The notes beneath the pieces are model-generated. The model was not told the DNA's origin, did no database searches, and saw nothing but the letters and a program-made list of their open reading frames with translations. This document shows, piece after piece, positions 1-10,300 of a stretch of 32,006 bases of DNA. The first letter of the stretch is position 1; each line of letters starts with the position of its first letter. The stretch is from Haplomitrium mnioides (lineage: Eukaryota > Marchantiophyta > Haplomitriopsida > Calobryales): positions 70,779-102,784 of the forward strand of contig JBNGIS010020736.1 of NCBI GenBank assembly GCA_049999725.1, written 5' to 3'. The translations under genes were made by a program, and so were the position numbers.

Positions 1-1
1 C

Positions 2-472
2 CCGGTTCAAAGTAGCGACTGTTAACCACGAAAGAAGTACAACAATGCTGACTTCTTCTCCAGGGTGGCTGGGCCAATCAATGAAAGAGAAGTGGAGGAT
101 GCCTTTCCAGATGAGGACTTGTTCCAGGTCAAAACAGGAAGGCCAACAAACTCTGCTACAATCATTGAATTCCTCAACACCGCACAGATTTTGAAAGGTA
201 GTAGCAAAGAGGAGGCTGCAGTGTTTCTCAGGAAAGTGAGACCTTATCTATTAGTGAAGGGGATGCTACACAAAAGAGGACTTGATGGCATGATCAGAAG
301 GTGCTTGGAGCAAGATCAAGCCACAATAGTGATGCAAGCTCTACATGGAGAGGAAGTGTGGAGTCACTTTGTAGTAGATGTTATAGTGAGGAAGGTGCTA
401 AGTGTCGGATACTGGTGGCCAACCCTACACAAGGATGTGCACTTCTGGGTGAAGAGGTGTGATGTCTATTAG
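2..472 (+). pseudogene. Ty3/gypsy pol fragment: RNase H tail and integrase zinc-binding domain
   Basis: This is the part of a gypsy polyprotein between RNase H and the integrase core. Frame 2 reads through a TAA at 23-25, then shows ADFFSR, the usual end of the RNase H/connection region, followed by an acidic FPDEDLF stretch typical of the linker before integrase. From about 215 the frame resembles the HHCC zinc-binding domain: His in ALHGE and WSHF, then GYWWPTLHKDVH, then RCDVY. The second Cys of the CxxC pair is Tyr and the next codon is TAG (470-472), so the finger is broken. Everything upstream (gag, protease, RT) lies outside the window. The absence of a chromodomain downstream and the very long LTR suggest a Tat/Athila-like lineage rather than a chromovirus; the lineage is inference. 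Confidence 0.85.
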
Positions 473-515
473 AGGATAGGAAAGCCAACATCACCCTTTG
501 GTACCAATTATTCCC

Positions 516-1422
516 CTGGCACCCTTTGAAAAGTGGAGAATAGTTTTTTTTCAGGCCAATTGCGCCATCCAACAGAAGACGCAATAGGTACATCCTCCTA
601 GCAACAGACTACGCCACCAAATGGGTGGAGGCCAGGGCTACTAGAAGGGATGATGCCAAAACAGTGGCGGCATTCCTATATGAACAGATGTTCTACAGGT
701 TTGGGCCATCCTTAGAACTGGTGAATGACTAGGGAACCCACTTTATCAATCAGGTGATAAAGGATCTGACCTCCAGATACTTGGTTAAGCACCAACGCAC
801 TATAGCCTACCACTCAAAGGCCAACGGATTGACAGAAAGAGCCAACGGGATAATGGGAAAAATCCTCAATAAGACAGTGGCAGCCAATAAGGCAGATTGG
901 GACTTTAAGCTGCTCACAGCAGTACATGCCTACAACTTGGCCAACAAAACCACTACAAGCCACTGTCCTTACTTTCTAGTCTTCGGACAGAATGGACTCG
1001 TTCCGGTTGAATCAGAAGTACCAACCCGAAGAGTTTTGGAGGAAGGTAGAATGGCGGAGAATCAGAGCCAAAAAGAAAGACTGTATCAACTAGAGCAATT
1101 GGAGGAATCAAGGGAACAAGCCCAGATACGTTTGGAGCACCGCCAGCAACTACAGAAGCATCAACATGACAAAAGACTGAAACCGACAGATATTTCGGAA
1201 GGGGAGTTGGTATTGCTTTATGATAGTCGATTTGTACATTTTCTAGGAAAGCTGCACACTAGATGGATGGGGCCATTTGTGTTGAGAAGATTGCATCAAA
1301 ACAAATCTGCAGAGTTGGAGACCTTGGAGGGCGAGCATTTCGCTAATCAGATTCATTACAACCATATGAAAAGGTACATTCACAAGGAAGAGGACGTTAG
1401 GGGGCCGAAATCAACAAGATAA
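516..1422 (+). pseudogene. Ty3/gypsy integrase catalytic core and C-terminal domain (broken)
   Basis: The core begins in frame 3 (APFEKW at about 519) and moves to frame 1 across a run of eight T at 543-551. It then reads GPI-like PIAPSNRR, ILLATDYATKWVEA, FGPSLELVND, a TAG at 730-732 where the family has Gln, GTHFINQ, and the third acidic motif NGLTERANG. Of the DDE triad, the first Asp (family motif WxxDF) is not visible because Val and the frameshift sit there. The second Asp and the Glu are present. From 754 the frame is open for 222 codons and includes a charged Gln/Glu-rich helix at residues 100-145 and the GPF-type C-terminal fold (RWMGPFVLRRL). No chromodomain follows; the frame stops at 1420-1422. 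Retrotransposition from this copy is not possible. Confidence 0.88.
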
Positions 1423-1702
1423 GAGGGATCGGATCCGAATGGGCAAGGGCGCATGGGTGAGTGTGTAATCGTGTGTGTTTCAAATGCGTAATTGTGTGGG
1501 TAAGTGTGTGCATAGTTGGGTGGGTTTTCCAGTGCGAGTTGTGTGAGTTTTCAAGTGAGTATGGGTGGGTGGCGTGAGTTTGTAAAGCACACTTTGTCAA
1601 AAATTTTGGGGGACTAGGTAGCGGCACAGTGGATAAGAGGGAACTAGACAGAGGCCAAGGAGGTGTGTTTGCAAGGACGCTTCACACTTCAAAGGGGAGT
1701 TA
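1423..1702 (+). other. 3' untranslated spacer of the gypsy element, ending in a polypurine tract
   Basis: No coding potential is visible. Positions 1440-1600 are strikingly G/T-rich on the plus strand (runs such as GTGTGTGTTTC and GGGTGGGTGG), with few C or A. The last bases, AAAGGGGAGTTA at 1691-1702, look like the polypurine tract that primes plus-strand DNA synthesis immediately upstream of the 3' LTR. Confidence 0.7.
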
Positions 1703-4596
1703 TGTCAGCCAATGGAACATGAGCTAATTCGGGTTACAAGGGACTAGAAGCGGCAGCGACAACACTTCTCCAATCTGAAGTGGTAAGATAATCTGCAAGC
1801 AACACAATAACTCTAATTGGAAGTTAAGCACGGGTTACTTCATTTTCCCGATCCGAAGTAGCAGAATCAGATTCATATTGGGAAGGAAGGGGGCAATAGT
1901 CAGATATGTCAGCACTAGAAAATCTCGGAAGGATAGGACCAGAAGAGAGAAGGAAGCCGGGGAAAAGCGAAGGGGATTGGGAGAACATAAGAGAGTCGCA
2001 ATGGAGCATCAGGCAGAGGAGACTGCAGGACAGGGTTCAAGGAAGGTCGCGCGTCAGCAAAGCAAGGAAGGAAGTAATGACAAACGAATTAGGATAGCCA
2101 GCAAGTCAGAAAGGAGGACTCAAAGTAGGGGACAAGGGTGACAGCCATCGGAGAGCAACATCAACACTAGGGATCAAGGGACGCCTCTTTCTCTAGGTAA
2201 ACACGGATGTTTTTCCTGCAGTCCAAAGTCCTCTCAGAGAGCATAGGTGGAAGTCTGAAGCATGTACCAGAAGTAAGCCTTAGAAGGCACAAGCGAACAA
2301 ACATCGGAGTAAACTTCGGAGTCTTTATGGGGAGGTGGCGGGTCTTAGCAAGGTTTATCGAACCTCACCTTCCTAAGAGGGGAGCCCACTTAAAGGGGTT
2401 CCGATCCATCTTCCGAGGTGGGGATTTTGGGTTAAGAGGGTTCCGATTAACCTCTCTAAGTAGAGAGCCCATCTAGCATGGATTCGTTGGAGGTCCAACC
2501 GGAAGAACAAGGAGTGCCAAAACTGTAACCTATCAAAGATCCGATAGACTTCGAAATCTAGTGAACTTTGGATAGAGGGTCAACTTTGGAGTCAGACGGG
2601 GAGATGGTCAACCACGATGTTCCAACTTCCCCGTTGAAAACGACGTCGGACGGCGCTCTTCGGAACCCAGTCAACGTTGGAAAGGAGTTGCTAAACTGTC
2701 CAACTTCCCACCAATGGACGGCAGTGGATGACGTGGAGTCTGGCTTTGGAATCACCCTACGAACTTAGCCTTCTTCGGATTCATCAGATTCGGGGGTCAA
2801 GGCTCTTCAGATTATTCTTTCTCTCTCTCTCCTTGGAATTCACCTTCGGATCTCGCTCAACCTTACAACGTCGGGTGGTTCTTCTCAGCTGTGACTAACT
2901 CTATGGCGGATCTAATGACGTAGTGACATCGGCTCGATTCTCATCAGGGTCACCCGAAAACTACTTCGGAATATGCGACTTCAGAGACGCCAAGCTCTAC
3001 TCATCGGATTGGAAGCTCGAATCTACGCCAAGCGGCCCAGGGTTGGATCAACACCAGGAATAGGATCCCAGAAGACATCCTTCACCAATATTTGACCAAG
3101 TTCCAGCTTCCGCGCCAAGTCCAACAGACTAGTCCGCGCAAGGGCATCTCCCCCGTATTCAACGAAACTTTGGAATGATAATTAAGGACTTCAGACTAAC
3201 TTCTTCAGCTGGTCCTTGCCCGTATCGACCAGGTGGCACCACGTCCCAAGACTGTTGCTCAACAAGATTAACTACCAAAAGTGGGGGAAACAAGAAGGCT
3301 TCGAAAAGGTAAGCGTGGGGGGGTATAAATGGATCATCTGCGATGATTTGAGGATTGATTGTGGATGCAAGCTTGCAAGTCGTGAGAACGATAGTAGAAA
3401 GGAAAATACACGAGGGAGGGAGGAAAGAACTCTTGAAGCTTCACTTGAAGCAGGTGAACTCGAGTAGGGGGCTAGCAAGGGTGGAGGTGGATTAGAGGGG
3501 CGCTGGGAATCGCTGGGCGGGGAGCTCTAGAGGCCCAGATGATCCAGGTGTACTCACCACTACGGGTGGACCAGCATCGGAGGCGGATTGATACTTGAAA
3601 GCGGAAGGAGGTTTGGGTTGTCCTGAAATCGGAGGGGCTGCCAAAGTGGGATCTTTAGGGTCGTCTCAGTGTCGTCTGTGCAGGAGCAACAATCCCAAAA
3701 ACGTCAGGGGGCATTTCTGGTTTATTCTCTCAAAGGAAGCCAAGGAGGAGTAGCTACATTTGTGCCCGCGCACGGTGTAAGAAGATCCATCGAAGCTTTG
3801 GGGTGGAGTGGGTGGCCAACAGTCGAGAGGATTGTCTTCTAGAGGTGGAAGTTAAACAAGACCTCTTCCGAGCCTGAGGAAGTAAATTCAGGGCTTCTTG
3901 CGATGAAGTTAAAAAACTATCTAGAGAAGGGTGTGTGGGTAGGAGTGGGAAGTGTAACTGGAATCGTGGAGGTCATGAGGAGGTCGGAATTGTTGAAGTG
4001 AAGATCAGAAATGCAAGGGAGGCGGTAAAGATTGGATCTTGGGAGAATCAGAAGAGCTGCATTGAAAAGAGAGAAATGGAGGGTTGAGAAGTCAAGATTG
4101 TGTTGCAGAGGTCAGCCCAAGTCAGAGGAGCGTTGGCGGAGTGTGTGGTGTTGTGTGTGCAGGGGTTAGTTAGTTTTGTCTTATGTTTGTATGTTCTGAA
4201 ACGACACTTTGGATCCGAAGTAAGTAGGATTTCAGCTCAGTAGGAAGCTAGGAATCAGCCTCATAGGGAGAGGCAGCACCTTGGACAGGTCCCCTGTATG
4301 ATTCGAATACCATGGCTTAATTTCATATTGTAAAACTTTGAGTTTGGATTGTGTTTCAGATCCTTGAAATACACTTTGGAATTTGATGAGAGAAGCTTGT
4401 GAGGTGTAGTTGAATGTGTGAATGAAGAATTGAACAAGGAGAAAGGTCTGTAAGGTAAGAAGGGACATCCTTAAGACCTCAGATTGATAACTTGCAACGG
4501 GACTGCCTCATAAAAGAACCTGAACCCCTATAATATCAGCTTTTTCCTTCCGAAGAGCAGTCTTTGGAGGTTAACGCCAAAAGGAGGGGGTTGACA
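1703..4596 (+). mobile_element. Long 3' LTR (about 2.9 kb) of the first gypsy element
   Basis: The LTR starts TGTCAGCC right after a polypurine tract and ends GGTTGACA against satellite DNA, giving TGTCA/TGACA terminal inverted repeats. A second start of the same family sits at 31960, with roughly 80% match over the 47 visible bases, which supports the left boundary independently. The right boundary rests on the TGACA end and the abrupt switch to satellite sequence; the site duplication cannot be checked because the 5' end of the element is outside the window. The sequence has higher G+C than the surrounding satellite and no convincing ORF. A TATAAAT box at 3324-3330 may mark the U3 promoter. 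The heptamer CTTCGGA or its complement recurs many times. If 4596 is wrong, the LTR could be shorter and something else could occupy part of this stretch. Confidence 0.72.
3324..3330 (+). promoter_or_regulatory. Candidate TATA box in the long LTR
   Basis: TATAAAT follows a G-rich run (GGGGGGG) inside the otherwise non-coding LTR. A promoter in U3 is expected for an LTR retrotransposon, but the position of transcription start is not visible. Confidence 0.4.
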
Positions 4597-7277
4597 CTAT
4601 CCATATTCATCTTCTATTTATATACTTTAATTCAATTCCTTTGCAAATCCATCATTAATATGATGCATCTATTTGCTAAGATCAAATAAAGTTTCTATAG
4701 TTGGATCGAGTTCCTTTATAGATCTCTCATGGATATTAGGCAAATGTCAAATTTGATTTCTATTTTTAAGTCAAATATTTTTTTGTATTGATACTCTATC
4801 AATGCCACTACTTCCTTGAATTCAATTTCTTTGCAAATTCGTCATTGATGAAACACATCTGTTTGTTAAGATTAAATAAGATTTTTATGTTTGAATCGAG
4901 TTCTTTTGTAGATCCATAATGGATATGAGGCACTTGCTTCTTCAAATCAAATTTGATTTCTTTTTTTGGATCAAATATCTATGCATATAGATCCTCTATC
5001 AATAGCACTATTCAATTGAATTAAATTCATTTGCAAGTCGAGCTTTCAAATGGCGTATGTGTTTGTTAAGATCAAATAAAATTTCTATGTTTGGGTTGAG
5101 TTCTTTTGCAAATTCATCATGGATATGAGGCAACTATTTCTTGACATCAAATTTGATTTCTTTTTTTGGGTCAAACATCTTTGCATATTGATCCTCAATC
5201 AATAGCACTATTTACTTTAATTAAGATCCTTTGTAGATCCATCATTTATATGAGGCATCTATTTGTTGAAATCAAGCAAGATTTCTCTATTGGTATCAAG
5301 TTTCTTTGTAGATCCATCATGGACATGAGGGAGCTATCTTTTCACATTAAATTTGAAATTTCTTTCTATCTCAAATATGTTTGTGTATTGATCACCTATC
5401 AATAGAACTATTTACTTGAATTCAGTTCCTTTGTAGATTAATCATTGATGTGACCGATTTGTTAAGTAAGATCTAAAAAGATTTCTATGTTCAGATCGAG
5501 TTCCTTATATTGGGCTACTGTTTCTTGATATCAAGTTTGATTTCTTTATTTGGGTCAAATACCTTTGTGTATTGATAGAGGATGTTTATTGATATCAAAT
5601 TTGATTTCTTTGTTTGGGTCAAATACCTTTGCGTATTGATAGATCCTCTATCTATTGATAGATCCTCTATCAATACCACTATTTACTTAAATCGATTCCT
5701 TTGGAGATCTATTAATAATACAACGCATCATTTTGTTAAGATAAGATTTCTATATTTGGGTTGAGTTGCTTTGTAGATCATCATGGACATGAGGCAACTA
5801 TTTCTTCAGATCAAATTTGATTTCTTTGTTTGGATCAAATATAGTTACGTATTGACCCTCTATCAATAGCACTATTTAATTGAATTCAGTTCCTTTGCAT
5901 GTCCATTTTTTATATGATGTATCTATTTGTTAAAATCAAATAAGATTTCTATGTTTGGATAAACTTCCTTTGTAGATCCATCATGGACATGAGACAACCC
6001 TTTCTTCACACAAACTTGATTTCTTTGTTTGTTTTAAATACCTTTCGATATTCATCCTCTATCAATACATCTATTTGCTTGATTTCAATTCCTTTGAAGA
6101 TCCATCATTGGTGTGACACAGCTTTTTGTTTAGATCAAATGAGATTTCTATGTTTGGATCGAGTTCCTTTGTAGATCCATCATAGATATGAGGCAATTGT
6201 TTCTTCATATCAAATTTGATTTCTTTTTTTGGGTCAAATATTTTTTCATATTGAACCTTTGTCAATGCCACTATTTAATTGAATTTACTTTGTTTGTAGA
6301 TCCATTATTGATATAACATATCAATTTGTACAGATCAAATAAGATTTTGATGTTTGGATCGAGTTCCTTTGTAAATCCATCATGGACATTAGGAAACTAT
6401 TTGTTTATATCAAATTCTACATTTAACTCAAGTTCCTTTGTAGATCTATTATAGACATGAGGCAACTGTTTCTTGATATCAAATTTGATTTCTTTTTTTG
6501 GGTCAACTACCTTTCCGTATTGATCCTCTATGAATGCCACTATTTACCTAAATTCAATTCCTTTGTAGATCCATCATTGATGTGACACATCTCTTTATTA
6601 AGATCAAATACAATTTCTATGTTTGGATTGAGTTCGTTTGTAGATCTATCATAGACATGAGGCAACTCTTTCTTCAAATCAAATTTGATTTCTTTGTTTA
6701 AGTCAAATGTCTATGCGTATTGATCATCTATCAATAGCAATACTCTATCAATAGCACTATTCATTTGAATTCAGTTTCTTTACACGTCTATGTTTGAAAT
6801 AAGGCATTTTTTTAGATCAAAAAATATTTCTATATTTGGATCAAGTTTCTTTGTAGATCTATTATGAACATAAAGCAACTGTTTCTTTCAATCAAATTCG
6901 ATTTTTTTGTTTGAGCTAAATACCTTTTCTTATTCAAACTCTATCGATGCATCTATTTACTTGAATTCATTTCCTTTCAAGATCCATTATTGATATGACA
7001 CATCTATTTGTTAAGATCAAATAAGATTTCTATGTTCGGATCATGTTTGTTAAGATCAAATAAGATTCCTATGTTTGGATCAAGTTTCTATGTAGATCCA
7101 TCATCGACATGAGGCAACTGTTTCTTCAAACCAAATTTGATTTCTTTGTTTGGGTCAAATACCTTTTGCGTATTGATCCTCTATCAATAGTACTATTTAC
7201 TTGAATTGGAGGTCCATCTTTGATATGCCAGATCTCTTTGTTCAAATCAAATATGATTTCTATGTTTGGATGGAATT
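4597..7277. repeat. 200-bp tandem satellite, segment 1 (about 13 units)
   Basis: The marker ATCCTCTATC or close variants falls at 4791, 4991, 5191 and 5391, giving a period of exactly 200 bp there, with small drift later. One unit holds two related 75-76-bp subunits, each beginning CCTTTGTAGATCCATCAT, plus a spacer of about 49 bp containing TATTGATCCTCTATCAATAG. Subunit A continues with GGACATGAGGCAACTG and ends in TTTGGGTCAAATA; subunit B continues with TGATATGACGCATC and ends in TTTGGATCGAGTT. Some units are irregular, with local duplications around 5580-5670 and 7020-7075. Repeats are strongly diverged from each other (visibly 10-25%), indicating an old array. The left edge is cut by the long LTR, so the original array extended further left. 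Confidence 0.95.
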
Positions 7278-7666
7278 TGTAATAGTACAAGCATAAGGTT
7301 GTGCTATTTATAAGAAAATATAGAGGAGTGAAGGAAGTGGTAGTGAGTCACTTTTAGGGTAAGATTAGATTACTTGCATTTGAAGTCACTTTTGGTAGAG
7401 AGTCACCTTTAGAGCTGAAATGAGAAGTGACTTGTAAGTGAAGTAAGAGGGATGACACCCTCTTCTCTTGTATAAATAGAAGGGCTTCTTAGCCCCACTC
7501 CTCATTCTGGAGTTCCTCTTGAATCAATTGGGTTCTTTGGTTGCTTGGCTTTTGCTTGCACTCTTGGTCTTAGCTTAAACCTTGAGTTGCTTTTGGTTGA
7601 AGAACTCTATTAGGGTTCACCATGAGTTCTTACTCATTTGGATTTGGTTTATGAGATTCTTTTACA
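7278..7666 (+). repeat. Chromovirus 5' LTR (389 bp)
   Basis: It begins TGTAATAGTACAAG and ends TTTTACA. A TATAAATA box lies at 7471-7478, with the probable transcript start a few tens of bases downstream. U3 contains repeated AGTCACTTTT-like boxes; the first sits in TGAGTCA, a bZIP/GCN4-type core, and an inverted AAGTGACTT follows. There are three AGTCACYTTT boxes in this copy against five in the 3' LTR. Confidence 0.93.
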
Positions 7667-7667
7667 T

Positions 7668-7680
7668 TGGTATCAAAGCT
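7668..7680 (+). other. Primer binding site (initiator tRNA-Met type)
   Basis: TGGTATCAAAGCT begins one base after the 5' LTR end. It matches the common plant primer site TGGTATCAGAGC with one change, consistent with minus-strand priming by initiator methionine tRNA. Confidence 0.85.
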
Positions 7681-7696
7681 ACGGTTTGTTTTTGGT

Positions 7697-8413
7697 ATGA
7701 ACTACATGGAGAATCAAGAGGAGGTGATTCAAGCAATGGAACAATGACTTGAACATCTTTCACGCCTTTTGGATGTGGGAATAAAAGAAGGAGCAATGTT
7801 TCGAGAAGAAGAGAGTTATGGGCGATTTCCAACGCCAAAAGCATATGATGGAAAGGTGACTTGTGGTGCTTGTGAGAACTTTATTTTTGATTGTGAACAA
7901 TATTTTGAAGCTACAAACATTAGAGAGGATAGTTGGAAAATTCTATTTGCGGCAAGCCAATTAGAAGGAGTTGCAAAGACTTGGTGGAGATATCAAATAG
8001 AACAAGCACAACGTGGATTTGTTGCTCCTATTGTTTCTTGGCATGAGTTCAAAGGAGTGATTTCAAGATTTAGAGTTGTAAATGCTTCAAAAGTAGCAAG
8101 AGATCGATTGGCCGAATTGAAGCAACTTGGTACAGTGAGAAGTTATGTGACACGTTTTCAGGATACAATTATGCAAATTCCTGATATAAGAGAAGAAGAA
8201 GCATTAGACCGCTTTGTTCGGGGATTGAAGCCTTGCACGAGAATAGAAGTTACTATGAGAGAGCCTACTCAATTAGAAGAAGCAATGTGTATGGCGGAGC
8301 AGCATGACTCATTACTCACAGCTATAGAAGTTAGATTTCATCATCAACCATTCGAACAATGTTCTCAAAACCTTGCAAGCTCTAATGGAATTAAAATTCC
8401 GACAAGAATTTGA
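7697..8413 (+). pseudogene. Chromovirus gag (capsid region), nonsense-interrupted, no zinc knuckle
   Basis: The ATG at 7697 lies about 30 bases after the LTR and opens a short Glu/Gln-rich leader. A TGA at 7745-7747 interrupts it, and frame 2 then runs open to a TGA at 8411-8413. The long open part (from 7769, 214 codons) has the Retrotrans_gag pattern: YDGKVTCGACENFIFDCEQYF, AASQLEGVAKTWW, FKGVISRFRVVNAS, LKQLGTVRSYVTRFQ and FVRGLKPCTR. In most plant chromoviruses a CCHC zinc knuckle follows; here the frame goes within about 30 codons to the protease region, with no CxxCxxxxHxxxxC motif, so the nucleocapsid part appears deleted. Gag would form the virus-like particle in the cytoplasm. Confidence 0.88.
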
Positions 8414-8800
8414 GGTACCTTGTTTCATCTTGATGGTATGATTGAGGAGCACTCTTGTAGAATGTTGGTCGATAGTGGGAGTTTTGAAAATTTTATGTCA
8501 CTATGTTTTGCTAAGATAATCAAAGCAAATTATAGGCCTATTAAGGGGAGTGTTGTGACTATGATTGATGGCCAAAAACATGACGTGTTTTGCTCTCAAA
8601 AGCAATTCCTTCTAAGGATTGGAAAAGAGTATACCGAATCTATACAATTTGTTATTGCACTTGTATAATATGACATCATTTTAGGATTGCTTTCGCTTGA
8701 AGAAAGGTCCGCTCAATTTGATTGGGGAAAACGACAAATTCAAGTTACCTTAGAAAATAAAAAATTTCTTTTGGGGTCTTCGACACCATTGGTCAAGAAG
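8414..8800 (+). pseudogene. Chromovirus aspartic protease
   Basis: The reading is in the same frame 2 as gag. FHLDGMIEEHSCRMLVDSGS carries the retropepsin active-site triplet Asp-Ser-Gly (Asp codon at 8471-8473). The region continues to a TAA at 8666-8668 and then the conserved YDIILG motif, LLSLEERSAQFDW. The enzyme would cut the Gag-Pol precursor. The nonsense codon within the domain disables this copy. Confidence 0.85.
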
Positions 8801-9733
8801 CCTAAATCAATTCAGCATGTTAATTCATTGGCGCAAGAGTTGCATGTCTTTGCTATTTGGGTTAAGGCTATCATGGACTTCAATAAGGAGGGGGAAAAAG
8901 GTGCGCATGGCGTAATGATAGATGATATTTTGAAAGAGTTTGTGGATGTGTTTGCGGAGGATTTGCCAAAGGGGTTACCACACGATCGAGGAATGCCTTT
9001 TCCGATTGAGTTGATACCGGGAAGCACTCCTTATAACCGACCTATATATCAGCTATCACCACAAGAATTAGAGGAGCTTCGAAAGACATTAACGAATCTT
9101 CTTGAGAAGGATTTCATTCAACACAGTTTTTCTCCTTGGGGAGCTCCGGTATTCTTTGTACCAAAGAAAGATGGTGGATTTCATCTTTGTACAGATTATC
9201 GAGGATTGAACAATCAAATGGTGAAGAATGCTTATCCTCTACCTCGTATTGATGATTTGTTGGATCAATTGAGTAGCGTACGATTCTTTTCTAAGTTGGA
9301 TCTTCGAAGTGGCTATTGGCAAATTCCAATCAAGCCAAATGATGTACCAAAGACAGCTTTTTGCACAAGGTATGGGCATTTTAAATGGAAAGTTCTTATA
9401 TTTGGTCTTACTAATGCTCCGATGATATTTATAGATCAAATGCATCGAGTTTTTGATGGGTTATTGGATAAGTCAATGTTGGTATTTTTGGACAATATCG
9501 TTATCTTTAGTAAAAGTGAAATTGAGCATCGTGCTCATCTCAAAGTGGTACTACAATGACTACGCAATTGGAAGTTTTATTGCAAGAAGTCTAAGTGTGA
9601 GTTTTGGAAGCAAGAGGCGACTTATCTAGAGCATAAAGTGTCTGCAGATGGCATCAAGATGGAGGAAGAGAAAATCAAGTCTATTGCAGAGTGGCCAACA
9701 CCAAATGATGCAAAGGATGTTCGAGCTTTTATG
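8801..9733 (+). pseudogene. Chromovirus reverse transcriptase, catalytic FLDN instead of xxDD
   Basis: Visible RT landmarks in frame 2, in order: FVDVFAEDLPKGLPHDRG, LEKDFIQHSFSPWGAPVFFV, KKDGGFHLCTDYRGLN, YPLPRIDDLLDQLSS, FFSKLDLRSGYWQIPI (holding the first catalytic Asp), FGLTNAP, then VFLDNIVIFS. The active-site pair normally reads Asp-Asp; here Asp is 9491-9493 and the second codon 9494-9496 is AAT (Asn). A TGA occurs at 9557-9559 in the thumb region, and a single-base loss near 9733 shifts the reading to frame 1 at LASFYQRF. Confidence 0.93.
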
Positions 9734-9735
9734 GA

Positions 9736-10300
9736 TTAGCAAGCTTTTATCAAAGATTCATTCATTACTATGCTCATATTGTTGCACCGGTTACGGATTT
9801 ACTAGGGAAGGATGCAAAGTTCAAATGGACGACCAAGGAGCAAGTGAAATTTCAACAACTCAAGGATGCGGTGACATCTCGTCCAATTCTACAACCATAT
9901 GATCCAAAGAGGCATTTCATAGTTGATTTTGATGCCTCTAATTTTGCTATTGGAGCGGTTTTACAACAAGAGTTTGCAGATGGACTTCATTCAATTGCAT
10001 TTATGTCACGCCGATTGAATGCGGCGGAGAGACATTATTCTGTAAGAGATTGAGAGCAATTAGCAATGGTTTATGCTACCAAAGTGTGGAGACACTATCT
10101 TTTGGGCAAACCTGTACTTATGCGTATAGACCACAAACCATAACTTCAAGCAATCCACTTGGAAAATATGACAAGTCGTCATCATCGATGGGAAGATCAA
10201 CTACAACTCTTTGATTTCAAGTTTGAGTACAAGCCGGGAAGGTTCTATATTATTCTTGATCCATTGTCTCAAAGACCGGATCATCAAATAAATACACTAA
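9736..10300 (+). pseudogene. Chromovirus RNase H
   Basis: Frame 1 follows the frameshift: LASFYQRFIHYYAHIVAPVT, KFKWTTKEQ, then FIVDFDASNFAIGAVLQQ, with the conserved Asp and the AIGAVL segment of the RNase H fold. SRRLNAAERHYSVRD is followed by TGA (10051-10053), and the motif DHKP precedes a TAA (10141-10143). The domain closes with RHHRWEDQLQLFDFKFEYKP and the DPLSQRP tail. RNase H would remove the RNA template during reverse transcription. Confidence 0.9.

Noticed and set aside
1609-1640. tRNA-like start (GGTAGCGGCACAGTGGATAAG), a possible tRNA or SINE
   Set aside because: It has an A-box-like stretch, but no B box (GGTTCGAATCC type) follows and no acceptor stem can be drawn.
1878-2141. 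87-codon plus-strand ORF, Arg/Lys-rich
   Set aside because: It lies inside the long LTR, overlaps another frame of similar length, and looks like a by-product of purine-rich sequence.
2815-2832. CT-rich microsatellite (TCTCTCTCTCTC)
   Set aside because: Short, ordinary simple repeat inside the LTR; no further meaning seen.
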